Source: Coralliovum pocilloporae
Lineage (GTDB): Bacteria; Pseudomonadota; Alphaproteobacteria; Rhizobiales; Cohaesibacteraceae
Assembly: GCF_030845175.1 (NCBI RefSeq)
Contig: NZ_CP132542.1
Coordinates: 2,267,501-2,331,500, forward strand
Length of the DNA stretch: 64,000 nucleotides
Direction of reading: 5' to 3'
The position numbers and the translations under genes are program-made. Below, piece after piece: positions 1 through 9,294 of this stretch. The first letter of the stretch is position 1, and the number at the start of each line of letters is the position of its first letter. A model generated the notes under the pieces. The model saw only the letters and a list, made by a program, of their open reading frames with translations. It did not search any database and was not told the origin of the DNA.

Positions 1-885
1 GTGCGGGCCGGAGGGCGCATTGCCAATTGCCATGTCCGCGATGTGGCTGATACCGGTCTCTTCAGCATTGAGGCACAGGGCCTGTCGATCCGCGACAATG
101 ATATCGCCCGATGCGGCAATGGCGGGGTGCGGGTCTGGCGCTGGGCTGACGGGGAAGATGGCACCATCCTGACGGGAAACAGGATTGCGGATATCGGCTC
201 AGACAGTGGTGGAACAGGGCAGAATGGCAATGGAATCAATATTTTCCGAGCCAATTCCGTTATTGTTGCCAACAACCATATCAGTGACTGCTTCTTCTCT
301 GCCATTCGTGGCAATTCAGCAAGCAATGTGCAAATCATGGGGAATTCCTGCCGTGGCCTCGGGGAGACCGCTATTTATGCGGAATTCGGCTTTGAGGGCG
401 CTGTCATCTCCAACAACATTATCGATGGAGCGACCACGGGGATCTCGATCACAAATCTGGATTCCGGCGGGCGGCTGGGCGTCTGCTCCGGCAATCTTAT
501 TCGCAATCTCAATCCTCATACAAAAAGCCCGGCGGGTGATCTGTCCTTCCTTGGTACCGGCATTGCGGTTGAGGCGGACACAGCAATCTCCGGCAATGTG
601 ATTGAGAACGCGCCCGCCATTGGCATGCTGCTGGGCTGGGGTCCCTATATGCGGAATATCACGGCTACAGGCAATCTGGTGCGCAAGGCCGGTATCGGTA
701 TCGGAGCGTCAGTGGTTGACGGCGTCGGCTCTGCTGTCATCACCGATAATGTGATTGCAGACGCGCAGAAAGGTGCGATCCTGGGGATGCAATGGACAAA
801 GATTGTCTCAGATGATCTGGCCCGGACGGACAGGCAGCCCTACGCAAACCTGACGGTTAAACGCAACCGGGTGGTTACGAGCTGA
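1..885 (+). CDS. C-terminal part of a right-handed beta-helix repeat protein (TIGR03808-like)
   Basis: Partial: the frame is open to the left edge, so the N-terminus lies outside the window. The 294 visible residues are a series of short turns rich in Asn, Gly and Ile (for example SVIVANNHISDC, AVISNNIIDGA, AVITDNVIADA), the pattern of a right-handed parallel beta-helix. The overall look matches the alphaproteobacterial family of Tat-exported repeat proteins modelled as TIGR03808, whose function is unknown. If that is right, the missing N-terminus should carry a twin-arginine signal and the protein acts outside the cytoplasm. Beta-helix folds often bind or cleave polysaccharide, but no catalytic residues can be assigned here. 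It is convergent with the next gene, with a terminator between them. Confidence 0.6.
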   Translation: MRAGGRIANCHVRDVADTGLFSIEAQGLSIRDNDIARCGNGGVRVWRWADGEDGTILTGNRIADIGSDSGGTGQNGNGINIFRANSVIVANNHISDCFFSAIRGNSASNVQIMGNSCRGLGETAIYAEFGFEGAVISNNIIDGATTGISITNLDSGGRLGVCSGNLIRNLNPHTKSPAGDLSFLGTGIAVEADTAISGNVIENAPAIGMLLGWGPYMRNITATGNLVRKAGIGIGASVVDGVGSAVITDNVIADAQKGAILGMQWTKIVSDDLARTDRQPYANLTVKRNRVVTS

Positions 886-887
886 CA

Positions 888-915
888 TAATAAAAAGGGG
901 CCGGAAAGGCCCCTT
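888..915 (-). terminator. Rho-independent terminator of the first L,D-transpeptidase gene
   Basis: An 8-bp perfect stem (AAGGGGCC / GGCCCCTT) with a 5-base loop is followed, on the minus strand, by TTTTTATTAT. It lies 26 bases past the stop of the minus-strand transpeptidase and could also stop the convergent beta-helix gene. Confidence 0.85.
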
Positions 916-940
916 GATCAATTCAAGCCGCGCAGCGTGC

Positions 941-1561
941 TTATTTCACGACCACCTTGGCACCGACTTTCACCCGCTTGTACAGATCGGTGACATGGTC
1001 ATTGACCATGCGGATGCAGCCTGATGACATGTTGTAACCGATGGTCCATGGCGCATTGGTGCCATGGATGCGGTAAATCGTGTCACGACCGCCCTTGTAG
1101 AGATAGAGCGCGCGTGCGCCGAGCGGATTGTCGGGGCCGCCTGCCATGGAAACTGGCAGCTTGATACCCTTGCGGGCTTCACGGATACGCATTTCCGGTG
1201 GAGGTGTCCAGCGCGGCCACTTGGCCTTGCGTCCGACCTTTACCTTACCGGACCAGCCAAAGCCGTCACGTCCAACACCAACACCATACCGAACAGCCTT
1301 GCCGTTATCGAGGACGTAGTAGAGGTAGTGTTTCTTGGTATCGATAACGATTGTGCCCGGCTTTTCCTTGGTGGAATAGCTGACCGTCTTCTGCCGGAAG
1401 CGGCGGGGAATGACGCGGGACCGCGCCTTGATACGGTTGACGGTGATATAGGTCCGTGTCACCGGATCGAAATAACGCTCGTCGCCGGTATTCGCCTGAA
1501 CGGCTGGAACCGTCAGGGAAAGTGCCAGAAAACCGGCAAGAAACGTGAGCATGCTGCGCAT
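941..1561 (-). CDS. L,D-transpeptidase (YkuD domain), exported
   Basis: 206 residues. An N-terminal signal peptide (hydrophobic stretch to VPAVQA, about residue 23) precedes a YkuD catalytic domain covering the C-terminal two thirds. The active-site signature is visible as a histidine in IHGTNAPWTIG (His166) followed by SSGCIRM with the nucleophile Cys182. Enzymes of this family act in the periplasm. They form 3-3 (LD) peptidoglycan cross-links or, in alphaproteobacteria, attach outer-membrane proteins to peptidoglycan; which of these this one does cannot be told from sequence. A GAGG ribosome binding site precedes the ATG. The neighbouring gene on the same strand is a clear paralogue, but each has its own terminator, so the two are probably transcribed separately. 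Confidence 0.93.
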   Translation of the reverse strand: MRSMLTFLAGFLALSLTVPAVQANTGDERYFDPVTRTYITVNRIKARSRVIPRRFRQKTVSYSTKEKPGTIVIDTKKHYLYYVLDNGKAVRYGVGVGRDGFGWSGKVKVGRKAKWPRWTPPPEMRIREARKGIKLPVSMAGGPDNPLGARALYLYKGGRDTIYRIHGTNAPWTIGYNMSSGCIRMVNDHVTDLYKRVKVGAKVVVK

Positions 1562-1697
1562 GGTTGCCTCATTCGTTCAAACATCTGACTCGCAATTGAA
1601 TGGGCGAACCATACTGGACCGTTGGTTCTATGCCAAGCAAAACTGCGACAATCCGTCAGATTCCGACCAATTGCCGATGTCACCGGATTTCCTGAAG

Positions 1698-1725
1698 CAA
1701 AAAAAGGGGCAGATGACCGCCCCTT
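1698..1725 (-). terminator. Rho-independent terminator of the second L,D-transpeptidase gene
   Basis: On the minus strand a 7-bp stem (AAGGGGC / GCCCCTT) with an 8-base loop is followed by a run of seven T. It lies about 30 bases beyond the stop codon of the second transpeptidase. Confidence 0.85.
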
Positions 1726-1756
1726 AATATCGTCGTATGTCTTTGTCCGCTCGGGA

Positions 1757-2485
1757 TCAGAGAACGACCACCTTGGCGCCCACCGGAACCCGCTCATAAA
1801 GATCGGTTACGTCCTGGTTCCGCATGCGGATACAGCCGGACGATACAGCATGTCCGATGGTCCAGGGCTGATTAGAGCCGTGAATGCGATAAAGTGTTGA
1901 TCCCAGATAAAGCGCACGGGCGCCCATTGGGTTTTCCGGTCCGCCCGGCATAAAGCGCGGCAGGATACGGCCCTTCTTCTTCTCGCGGGCAATCATTTCC
2001 GCTGGCGGACGCCAGTTCGGCCATTCTGCCTTGCGGGTCACCCGGTGCGAACCGGCCCACTCAAATCCAGGCTTGCCGACACCCACGCCATAGCGCCGGG
2101 CCTTGCCGTCTTTCATCACCAGATAGAGATACCGGTCATTGGTATCAATCACCAGCGTGCCGGGCTTGTGTCCGCCATAATAGGAGACCACCTGCGGCAG
2201 GAACCGCTTTGGCAGCGTGCGCGAATAGCGCGGCTTGTTCTTTTTCTGAGTACCACGGGATGCGGTACGATAGCCCTTCTTGCGCTTGGCACTGCGGACA
2301 ACCGGATCGGCGATTGTGGCCTGCCGTTTGCGTGGCTGCAATTGCAGAACCCATGGATCGGCCAGATCCGGTGACAGGACAACCGGCGGACGCGGTATCG
2401 AATAACGATCCTGCGCTTCTGCGATGCCTGTCAGGGCAAACAGGCCGAGACCTGCTGTCACAAGGCTTTTCAAAACTGTTTTCAT
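1757..2485 (-). CDS. L,D-transpeptidase (YkuD domain), second paralogue
   Basis: 242 residues from the ATG at 2485. A GTG four codons upstream (2497) is also possible, but the ATG gives a normal signal peptide (MKTVLKSL to GIAEA). A basic linker rich in Lys/Arg (about residues 60-95) is longer than in the first paralogue. The YkuD domain carries IHGSNQPWTIG (His202) and SSGCIRM (Cys218), so the catalytic pair is intact. It shares with its neighbour the segments ALYL, SGCIRM, VTDLY and VGAKVVV, indicating duplication. The likely role is LD cross-linking or protein anchoring in the periplasmic cell wall. The two copies may differ in partner or growth condition. Confidence 0.93.
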   Translation of the reverse strand: MKTVLKSLVTAGLGLFALTGIAEAQDRYSIPRPPVVLSPDLADPWVLQLQPRKRQATIADPVVRSAKRKKGYRTASRGTQKKNKPRYSRTLPKRFLPQVVSYYGGHKPGTLVIDTNDRYLYLVMKDGKARRYGVGVGKPGFEWAGSHRVTRKAEWPNWRPPAEMIAREKKKGRILPRFMPGGPENPMGARALYLGSTLYRIHGSNQPWTIGHAVSSGCIRMRNQDVTDLYERVPVGAKVVVL

Positions 2486-2770
2486 CGGTCTACTCACAAC
2501 TCTTGGTCCAATGACAACTCTGTTGTGAAGATGGACACGGATGCCTCAACCAGGCTCCCAGCCTGGCAATCTGGCATATATGTCCCCCAACCGGATCCGC
2601 GTTGTCACACGCAAAGCCGGAGCTCCCATCTTCAGGTCCCCACTATCAGGAAGAATGGAATCCGTTCGGTGAATCCGGAAGCCGGAAATCGTTTATAGGT
2701 TAATGGAACCCTAACAACTTAATTCAAATGCAATCGATTGGATTAAGGTTTCTAGGTCCTGATCCTAGGC

Positions 2771-3538
2771 CTAACGGCTCTGCGCCTGGATTGTCCTGCG
2801 GGCATCGCGAATGATGAAGGGCAGGAAGGACAGTGTCTCCTCAGCGCGCATTCCGGGCTGGATGCGCGGATCATAGAGCATATTCAGAATGAACCGGTCA
2901 AGGCGGGTAAAACGGGAATGGCTGGAATAGTCGTTGAAGATACTGTCAGCCAGATCATCATGATCATTCAGAGGACCGAGCCCCTGCAGCACTTCCTCAA
3001 TCAGACAGCGACGGAACAAGTACTCCCCTTCATCTGCCACAATGACAGCAGTGCTGGCTGTTATCCGCCCGAGGCCGTCTGAGTCCACCTGTACCATGCA
3101 TTTGCCCGGCACGAGCGCCGTAGGATCGCGGAATATCTCGTGGCGTGCCACAGCAACATATTGCTCCCGGTCAACAATAAAGACCCGGAAATTGGCCAGC
3201 TCTGCGCGACCAACCAGCTGGACAGCAATGCCGCGAATGGATGAATTCAGGCTGAGGACGAAATGCTGAGCTGTCCCAAGGCGATTGGTGCGTGACAGGT
3301 TCATAATATGAAACCGCACCGGTACGATATATTTCTTCACATGCGCATTTACGCCACCAAACCAGGACAAAAACCCATCTGAATATTCAACGTCAAAAAC
3401 GGTCTTCAGGAAAGCATCCTGCAGGACGGCATCGCTGTAGCGATCAGCAGCCTGCAGGGGGGAAGGGAACAGGACGCAGGCCAGAAACCATCCGCAGAGA
3501 ATGCGGCGCAACAGCATCAGTCTGGTGCGTGGTAACAT
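2771..3538 (-). CDS. Exported DUF2927 family protein
   Basis: 255 residues from the ATG at 3538, chosen because GGAG lies 6 bases upstream and a signal peptide follows directly (arginine-rich start, hydrophobic core, PSPLQA). An ATG at 3568 is possible but lacks such a site. The mature part shows the DUF2927 pattern: a conserved Cys region (PGKCMVQV), then RRCLIEEVLQGLGPLNDHDD and FNDYSS, and a C-terminal LYDPRIQPGM. This family is common in alphaproteobacteria and its function is unknown. The EExxQ segment within a helix looks like a metal-binding helix, but no metallopeptidase activity can be claimed. It is transcribed alone and divergently from cheZ. Confidence 0.75.
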   Translation of the reverse strand: MLPRTRLMLLRRILCGWFLACVLFPSPLQAADRYSDAVLQDAFLKTVFDVEYSDGFLSWFGGVNAHVKKYIVPVRFHIMNLSRTNRLGTAQHFVLSLNSSIRGIAVQLVGRAELANFRVFIVDREQYVAVARHEIFRDPTALVPGKCMVQVDSDGLGRITASTAVIVADEGEYLFRRCLIEEVLQGLGPLNDHDDLADSIFNDYSSHSRFTRLDRFILNMLYDPRIQPGMRAEETLSFLPFIIRDARRTIQAQSR

Positions 3539-3731
3539 CGGGTCTCCATTGCAAGGCCTGTTTTGCAAATGCCGGAAAACTCTACTCGAACCGAATTTCG
3601 GGGCAAGCCCTTTATGAGTGATGTGGGGTATTCTTGTAAGAAATTGATGGTTTTCGGGAACCGATTGTTAAGGCTCTCGATTCTAAACTGAGCGCGGGAT
3701 TAAACACTGGGATAAGTTGTAGGGGTGGTCA

Positions 3732-4436
3732 ATGGCGCGGGTGCAGCGAGCCTTCAAGATTGAACATATGGCAGCGGGAGGCGAAGCACCGCTTACGGAA
3801 GAAGCGCGTCATGAAGAGCTTCTGTCTGAAATTCGTGCTCTGAAAACGCATATGCAGCCACAGGCGGACTCAAGTCAGCAGGTGCTTGAAAGCTACAAGC
3901 ATGAAATGCAGGAAGCGCTCAAGCTCAAGGCTGAACTCGATTCAATCTATGAGGCGATTGCCCAGACCAAGCGCGAGATTGCCACACTCCATCATTCCGG
4001 CTTTCAGGGTGAGGAAATGGGGCGTGTCTCAGATGAACTGGACGCGGTGGTCCAGGGAACAGAATCTGCGACTGAAGCCATTCTCACTGCAGCTGAATCA
4101 ATCGATGAACATGCTGAAAGCCTGTCGAAAATGCTGACGGGTGAAGAAGAGATCCATGCCAATCACATCTCTGAAAAAGTCATTGAGATCTTTGAATCCT
4201 GTAACTTCCAGGATCTGACTGGTCAGAGGATTACCAAAGTGGTCAACACGCTGAAATTCATCGAGGGTCGTGTTGTCAACATGATGGACATCTGGGGCGG
4301 AATGGAAGCCATGGCAGATGTTGAAGTTGAGTCCATGCCTCAGCGTGAGGGTGATGATGCACTGCTGAACGGCCCGGCACTCGACACTGATATGGATGTT
4401 GCATCTCAGGATGACATCGACGCCCTGTTCGATTAA
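3732..4436 (+). CDS. cheZ: Protein phosphatase CheZ (CheY-P phosphatase)
   Basis: 234 residues. CheZ removes the phosphoryl group from CheY-P in the chemotaxis pathway. The long helical hairpin spans about residues 55-185 and contains FESCNFQDLTGQRITKVV. The conserved DLTGQ supplies the catalytic glutamine (Gln165; Gln147 in E. coli). An acidic linker leads to the C-terminal tail ASQDDIDALFD, the CheY-docking helix. The tail closely resembles the CheY-binding N-terminal motif of FliM (SQxEIDALL), in keeping with both binding the same CheY surface. The ribosome binding site is AGGGGTGG. No other che or fla genes are nearby, so it is an isolated cheZ. Confidence 0.85.
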   Translation: MARVQRAFKIEHMAAGGEAPLTEEARHEELLSEIRALKTHMQPQADSSQQVLESYKHEMQEALKLKAELDSIYEAIAQTKREIATLHHSGFQGEEMGRVSDELDAVVQGTESATEAILTAAESIDEHAESLSKMLTGEEEIHANHISEKVIEIFESCNFQDLTGQRITKVVNTLKFIEGRVVNMMDIWGGMEAMADVEVESMPQREGDDALLNGPALDTDMDVASQDDIDALFD

Positions 4437-4453
4437 GCGGACAGGCAGACTGT

Positions 4454-4473
4454 GCCAGGGCCCCGGCCCTGGC
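4454..4473. terminator. Hairpin between convergent cheZ and cupin genes
   Basis: A perfect 8-bp inverted repeat, GCCAGGGC / GCCCTGGC, with loop CCCG lies between the two converging stop codons. No T tract follows on either strand, so it is a stable 3' end or a weak bidirectional terminator rather than a textbook one. Confidence 0.45.
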
Positions 4474-4500
4474 AGAGCTTTCAAGCTTCACACTTTGCAC

Positions 4501-4998
4501 CTATTTCGGCTTTTTGATCGCATCATGATCAACAAGGTCCCAGCCCATGCCTGCATTACGATAAAGACGCTTCGCCTTTTTGGGATAATCCCCCATATCA
4601 TGAGGCAGGCGGTCTCCGACAACGATACACTTCAACACCGTGTTGCCACTATTGTGAATTGAGTGGGGCAGGCCTCCCTTACGGTATCCGATGAAATCAC
4701 CAGGGCTAATAGTGAAGGCTTCATCGCCGATAAAGGCGGTTGCTTCACCGTCCAGCACATAGACGCATTCATCTTCGCAGTGATGCAGATGATACTCCGT
4801 TGTGTCGTATCCCGGCTCCACCTCAATCAGATGAAAGCCAAAGCCTGTAAGTCCGGTTAAATCGCCGAGAGACTTGTTTATGCGCTGGGCATTGGCATTG
4901 AGAAAGTGAATTTTGGTCTCGCCATCCATCGCCGCAATCTCATCGGCCTTGATGAGATAGACGGCATTCCCATCATCGTCGGGCCTGCTGTTGCTCAT
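4501..4998 (-). CDS. Cupin domain protein
   Basis: 165 residues with a single cupin barrel in the middle. The metal-binding motif 1 is visible as HLHHCEDECVYVLDGEA (His, His, Glu), and motif 2 as GDFIGYRKGGLPHSIHN (final His). A metal centre is therefore likely. Small cupins of this type include sugar isomerases, dioxygenases and ligand-binding proteins, and nothing here distinguishes between them. No signal peptide is present, so the protein is cytoplasmic. AAAGGAGAAA just upstream of the ATG is a strong ribosome binding site. It is a single-gene unit. Confidence 0.85.
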   Translation of the reverse strand: MSNSRPDDDGNAVYLIKADEIAAMDGETKIHFLNANAQRINKSLGDLTGLTGFGFHLIEVEPGYDTTEYHLHHCEDECVYVLDGEATAFIGDEAFTISPGDFIGYRKGGLPHSIHNSGNTVLKCIVVGDRLPHDMGDYPKKAKRLYRNAGMGWDLVDHDAIKKPK

Positions 4999-5228
4999 CG
5001 CGTTTCTCCTTTGTTTGTAGAGCCTCGACTCTATCGGCCAGTGTAGGCGCGCTGCCCTGTCTGGACGAGGCAGATGAGGTAAAGCTGTCTGTTTTCGTTC
5101 AATTCTCCGGCATGTATTCGCATTTTTCGCGTTTTCGTCTTATTGTGTCTGCAGACTATCGCTGGGCAAGCCCGCCTGGAACAGGCTGTCATTCAGAGGG
5201 GGGCTCCGCTATTTGGAGCCGTAGAATT

Positions 5229-5759
5229 ATGATCAAGCGTCAGTTTATCGCAGCAGGACTTGCTGTGACCTTTGCATTATCATCCATCGTGCCGGCATCT
5301 GCGGCAGGATTTTCAACGCCATCCGGTGCCGTGAACTGGTCAGGTGTGGCCGCGGTCAACAATGACCGGCCGGTGATTCAGGTTCATCGTATTGGCAAAA
5401 AGCATTCTCACAAGCGTAAGAAAAAACGACGGGCTGCGGTTGGAGCTGCAGTAGCCGGTGCCGTGCTGCTTGGTATCCTGGGAGCAGCAGCTGCCAGTGC
5501 CAATGATCATGACGATGATTATATCGACTATGATGAACGCAATCTGCGACGTAACTGGCGGGCCTGCGAAAATGCAGTTCACCATGAATTGCGTCGCGAA
5601 GGCGGACGTCGTATTCGGGTCAGGAACCCGGATGAGGTCGTCTACCTGTCGCCAGGCCGTCACCGGATCTTTGGTCGGGCAAAGGCCCGCCGCATTGGCC
5701 GGGTCGACTATCGCTGTACAGCAAAGCGCGGTCGTGTACAGCGCCTTCGTATCTTCTGA
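5229..5759 (+). CDS. Hypothetical exported or membrane-anchored basic protein
   Basis: 176 residues. I do not recognise a family. The start is taken at the ATG at 5229, because GGAG precedes it and a clean signal peptide follows (MIKRQFIAAG to VPASAA). The upstream in-frame extension is not protein-like. After cleavage there is a very basic cluster (GKKHSHKRKKKRR, about residues 55-67), then an Ala/Gly-rich hydrophobic segment (about 68-88) that could span a membrane, an acidic patch (NDHDDDYIDYDE), and a basic C-terminal domain with two cysteines (WRACEN and YRCTAK). The layout, positive cluster before a hydrophobic stretch, suggests a small inner-membrane protein with a periplasmic C-terminal domain. 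Confidence 0.6.
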   Translation: MIKRQFIAAGLAVTFALSSIVPASAAGFSTPSGAVNWSGVAAVNNDRPVIQVHRIGKKHSHKRKKKRRAAVGAAVAGAVLLGILGAAAASANDHDDDYIDYDERNLRRNWRACENAVHHELRREGGRRIRVRNPDEVVYLSPGRHRIFGRAKARRIGRVDYRCTAKRGRVQRLRIF

Positions 5760-5780
5760 TATCGCTACGCAATGAATGCC

Positions 5781-5816
5781 AAAAGACCGGATGAGCTCAG
5801 CATCCGGTCTTTTTAT
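5781..5816 (+). terminator. Rho-independent terminator after the basic exported protein gene
   Basis: A 12-bp perfect stem (AAAGACCGGATG / CATCCGGTCTTT) with a 7-base loop is followed by TTTATTTG. It is among the strongest terminators in the window. Confidence 0.9.
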
Positions 5817-5867
5817 TTGTGTCGGAATCGGTTATTGAACAAAAGAAGAACATTCGGGAGGTGCAGG

Positions 5868-6500
5868 ATGTCAGAAAATGGTCTGATCACTGGGGAAGAT
5901 GGCAAGACACGGTGCTGGTGGCACGGTAACCTGCCGGACTACACGCGCTATCATGATGAAGAATGGGGGCGGCCTGTTACTGATGATACGCGCCTGTTTG
6001 AGAAAATCTGTCTGGAAGGTTTCCAGTCCGGTCTGTCCTGGCTGACCATCCTCCGCAAGCGCGAGAATTTTCGCAAAGCCTTCGCCGGGTTTGATATTGC
6101 CAGGGTTGCTGCCTTTACAGAGGACGATGTTGAGCGACTGGTGCAGGATGCGGGCATCATCCGCCATCGCGGCAAGATCAATTCCACCATCAACAACGCA
6201 AAGAGGGCAATGGAGCTGCAACAGGAGTTCGGCAGCCTGGCGGCCTATTTCTGGGCCCATGAGCCAAAGCCGGAAAACCGTCCTGCCATGCTTGACCATG
6301 CAACGGCCATGACGCTTGGCAAGACAGCTGAATCCACGGCTCTCTCGAAAGAGCTGAAGAAACGTGGCTGGTCTTTTGTCGGCCCCACAACAGTCTATGC
6401 CTTTATGCAGGCTATGGGCCTTGTGAATGATCATCTGGAGGGCTGCTGCTGCCGGGAGGAGGTTGAGGCTGAACGTCAGGCGCTCAAACGGCCTGGATGA
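5868..6500 (+). CDS. tagI: DNA-3-methyladenine glycosylase I
   Basis: 210 residues from the ATG at 5868, which has GGGAGGTG just upstream. This base-excision repair enzyme removes 3-methyladenine from alkylated DNA. Recognised by the N-terminal RCWWHGN (zinc Cys), YHDEEWG (zinc His), the helix-hairpin-helix region with LEGFQSGLSW and ILRKRENFRKAF, and the C-terminal VNDHLEGCCCREEV, which carries the remaining zinc ligands. Length fits the family (about 190-210). A ferredoxin-like double Cys is not implied; the CCC run is part of the TagI zinc site. It stands alone between a terminator and the his operon. Confidence 0.93.
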   Translation: MSENGLITGEDGKTRCWWHGNLPDYTRYHDEEWGRPVTDDTRLFEKICLEGFQSGLSWLTILRKRENFRKAFAGFDIARVAAFTEDDVERLVQDAGIIRHRGKINSTINNAKRAMELQQEFGSLAAYFWAHEPKPENRPAMLDHATAMTLGKTAESTALSKELKKRGWSFVGPTTVYAFMQAMGLVNDHLEGCCCREEVEAERQALKRPG

Positions 6501-6668
6501 CACATTTCCGGGCGACCCGCAAAGAGGTTCGCCTTGCGACCCAACCCGGCTTCGTATAGGAAAGGCCTGCTCAATTGCTGCACTGCCAACCTCTTGGCAT
6601 GCATCATGATACACGAACCGGAACGGGGCATTGGCACGGTGTCAGATGCCCTGATGAGTTAGAAGTCG

Positions 6669-8153
6669 ATGGCCAAGAAAAAATCAGACAAGCTGAAAGC
6701 GCGCCTGCCGCGCGGTTTTGTAGACCGCCCGGCAAATGAGATCAGAATGACCGACAGGATGATCACAGCCATCAGACATGTCTATGAGCTTTATGGTTTC
6801 GACCCGGTCGAGACGCCGATGTTCGAATATACAGATGCGCTGGGCAAGTTTCTGCCTGATCAGGACCGGCCCAATGAAGGCGTGTTCTCACTACAGGATG
6901 ATGACGAACAGTGGATGAGCCTGCGCTATGATCTGACAGCGCCACTGGCCCGCCATGTGGCAGAGAATTACGATCGCCTGCCAAAACCTTACCGCACGTA
7001 TCGGGCCGGTTATGTGTTCCGCAATGAGAAGCCGGGGCCAGGGCGGTTCCGTCAGTTCATGCAGTTCGATGCCGACAGCGTTGGTGTGCCAAATGTCTCA
7101 GCAGATGCCGAAATCTGCATGATGGCCTCTGACGTGATGGAAAAACTCGGTATTGGCCGTGGTGATTACGTGATCCGGGTCAATAACCGCAAGGTCCTCG
7201 ACGGGGTGATGGACGTCGCTGGCATTGGTGGCGAGGAGCAAGCTTCAACACGTCTGACCGTTCTGCGGGCGGTGGACAAACTGGACAAGTTCGGCCCGGA
7301 AGGGGTCAGGCTTCTCCTCGGTGAAGGGCGCATGGATGAGTCCGGTGATTTCACCAAGGGCGCCGGGCTGGGTGATGAGGCTGCCGCCAAGGTGATTGCC
7401 TTTGTGGAAGCCGGTGGCGGCACACCGGATGAAACCATCGGTAATCTGCGGGCGCTGATCGGTTCGTCCGAGCGCGGCGCGGACGGTGTTCAGGAACTGG
7501 CTGATATGGCCGCTCTCTTCGCCGCTGCCGGATATGAAAGTGATCGCATTCTGATCGATCCATCCGTGGTGCGCGGCCTTGAATATTATACCGGTCCTGT
7601 CTTTGAGGCCGAGCTGACCTTTGAAGTGACCGGCGATGATGGCAAGCCGGTCCGCTTCGGTTCTGTCGGCGGTGGTGGTCGCTATGATGGCCTGGTTGGT
7701 CGGTTCCGTGGCGAGGATGTTCCTGCAACAGGCTTTTCGGTTGGCGTCTCCCGCCTTCTGGCCGCTCTGAAGACCCTGGGCAAGGGAACGGAGACCGAAA
7801 GCGCCGGGCCGGTTGTCGTTCTGATCATGGACCGGGATCGTGTTGCTGATTATCAGAAGATGGTGACTGAGTTGCGCTCTGCGGGGATCCGCTCCGAGCT
7901 TTACCTCGGCGGTTCGGGCATGAAGGCGCAGATGAAATATGCAGACCGTCGCAATGCGCCGGTGGCCATCATCCAGGGATCTGATGAGAAAGAGCGCGGG
8001 GAAGTCCAGGTCAAGGATCTGATCGAGGGCAAACGCCTCTCAGGTCAGATTGAGGACAACGAGACATGGCGTGCCAGCCGCCCGGCGCAGGTGACTGTGC
8101 CGGAAAGCGATCTGATCAGCGCCGTGCGCGATATGCTGGAAGCTGGAGAATAG
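6669..8153 (+). CDS. hisS: Histidyl-tRNA synthetase
   Basis: 494 residues. Charges tRNA-His with histidine. Class II aminoacyl-tRNA synthetase motifs are in order: motif 1 near [13 protein letters not shown], motif 2 as [20 protein letters not shown], the histidine-specific [12 protein letters not shown], and motif 3 with [15 protein letters not shown]-terminal anticodon-binding domain (from about residue 380) contains [18 protein letters not shown]. It starts an operon: hisZ begins 5 bases after its stop and hisG overlaps hisZ. The hisS-hisZ-hisG order is common in Hyphomicrobiales and places the synthetase with its catalytically dead paralogue HisZ. Confidence 0.95.
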   Translation: MAKKKSDKLKARLPRGFVDRPANEIRMTDRMITAIRHVYELYGFDPVETPMFEYTDALGKFLPDQDRPNEGVFSLQDDDEQWMSLRYDLTAPLARHVAENYDRLPKPYRTYRAGYVFRNEKPGPGRFRQFMQFDADSVGVPNVSADAEICMMASDVMEKLGIGRGDYVIRVNNRKVLDGVMDVAGIGGEEQASTRLTVLRAVDKLDKFGPEGVRLLLGEGRMDESGDFTKGAGLGDEAAAKVIAFVEAGGGTPDETIGNLRALIGSSERGADGVQELADMAALFAAAGYESDRILIDPSVVRGLEYYTGPVFEAELTFEVTGDDGKPVRFGSVGGGGRYDGLVGRFRGEDVPATGFSVGVSRLLAALKTLGKGTETESAGPVVVLIMDRDRVADYQKMVTELRSAGIRSELYLGGSGMKAQMKYADRRNAPVAIIQGSDEKERGEVQVKDLIEGKRLSGQIEDNETWRASRPAQVTVPESDLISAVRDMLEAGE

Positions 8154-8157
8154 GGCT

Positions 8158-9294
8158 ATGGACCGTCTGGCGGATCTGAGGCGCTTGCTGAGTGAGGCGG
8201 GATACGGGTTCGTGGAACCGGCAATCCTGCATCCGGCTGACCTGTTCCTTGAGGTGGCGGGTGAGGATATCCGTCGCAGGGTGTTCACCACCGAAGGCGC
8301 AGACGGCAAAACACTCTGCCTTCGGCCTGACTTCACGCTGCCTGTCTGTGCCATGCATCTGGCAGGTGACAATGCCCGTCGTCCGGCGTCTTACGCCTAT
8401 CTCGGCCCGGTGTTCAGAAAGCGGGCGGGCGATGAACCGGACGAATTCCTCCAGGCCGGAATTGAAGCGATTGGCGACCATGCGGTGCCGAGTGCCGAGG
8501 CGGATGCCTCTGTCTTTGCACTGGCATCAAAGGCGGTGACGCTCACCGGTGTCGAGACACAGGATATCCGTCTTGGGGACGTGTCGCTGTTCGAGCATGT
8601 ACTGGACAGCCTGAAACTGTCTGAGACACCGCGCCGTCTGGTTCGTCGTGCCTTTGGCAATAATGAAGACCTGAGCCGGGCACTTGATCGCCTGCGCGGG
8701 GAAGGCAGCGACGCTGGTGCAGGCCAGGGTGATGGCACCCGGACCGGTGGTGCATTGGCTCAGTTCTTTGATCAGGCCGGGCAGGACAATGCGGAACAGG
8801 TGATTTCCGAACTGTTCGAGCTGGCCGGTCTGGCCCATACAGGCGGTCGTCCGGTATCTGATATTGCCCGCCGGTTTGTGGAGCAGGCAACGCTTGCCGG
8901 TGGCAAGGCCGTATCCGCCGAGCAACTCGTCCTTCTTGAGCGCTTCCTCACCATTTCCGGCACACCGGAACAGGCTGCTGACGCGCTTGAGGAGCTGGGC
9001 AAGGCTGGAACGCTGGATCTGTCTCAGCCGGTGGCGGCGTTCCGCAAACGGATGGACGCCATGGCGAAAGCCGGACTGGACCTGAAGAGCATGACATTCT
9101 CGACCGATTTCGGGCGCAGGCTCAGCTATTACACCGGCTTTATTTTCGAGATCTACAAGGCTGGTGATACCAGTGCTCCGGTTGCGGGTGGCGGGCGATA
9201 TGATGCGCTTCTGCGCCTGATGGGCGCACCGGGTGACGTGCCTGCAGTCGGGTTCTCGCTCTGGCTGGATCGTCTGGATATGGAGGGTTCATGA
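8158..9294 (+). CDS. hisZ: ATP phosphoribosyltransferase regulatory subunit HisZ
   Basis: 378 residues. HisZ is a HisRS-like protein without synthetase activity that binds HisG and confers histidine feedback control on the first step of histidine biosynthesis. HisRS-like features are visible: [46 protein letters not shown] and [13 protein letters not shown]. The C-terminal anticodon-binding domain of true HisRS is absent, as is usual for HisZ. The frame begins 5 bases after hisS, and the stop overlaps the hisG start (ATGATG), indicating translational coupling and stoichiometric synthesis. Confidence 0.92.
   Translation: MDRLADLRRLLSEAGYGFVEPAILHPADLFLEVAGEDIRRRVFTTEGADGKTLCLRPDFTLPVCAMHLAGDNARRPASYAYLGPVFRKRAGDEPDEFLQAGIEAIGDHAVPSAEADASVFALASKAVTLTGVETQDIRLGDVSLFEHVLDSLKLSETPRRLVRRAFGNNEDLSRALDRLRGEGSDAGAGQGDGTRTGGALAQFFDQAGQDNAEQVISELFELAGLAHTGGRPVSDIARRFVEQATLAGGKAVSAEQLVLLERFLTISGTPEQAADALEELGKAGTLDLSQPVAAFRKRMDAMAKAGLDLKSMTFSTDFGRRLSYYTGFIFEIYKAGDTSAPVAGGGRYDALLRLMGAPGDVPAVGFSLWLDRLDMEGS

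Noticed and set aside
1513-1797. Minus-strand frame bridging the two L,D-transpeptidase genes
   Set aside because: It runs through a terminator and the signal-peptide region of a real gene in another frame; composition is not protein-like.
2700-2745. CtrA-type box (TTAA-N7-CTAAC)
   Set aside because: The second half-site deviates from TTAAC and no flagellar or cell-cycle gene lies downstream; chance match likely.
5871-6614. Long minus-strand open frame (247 codons) opposite tagI
   Set aside because: It is antisense to a gene with complete DNA glycosylase motifs, has no ribosome binding site or domain, and is a codon-bias shadow.
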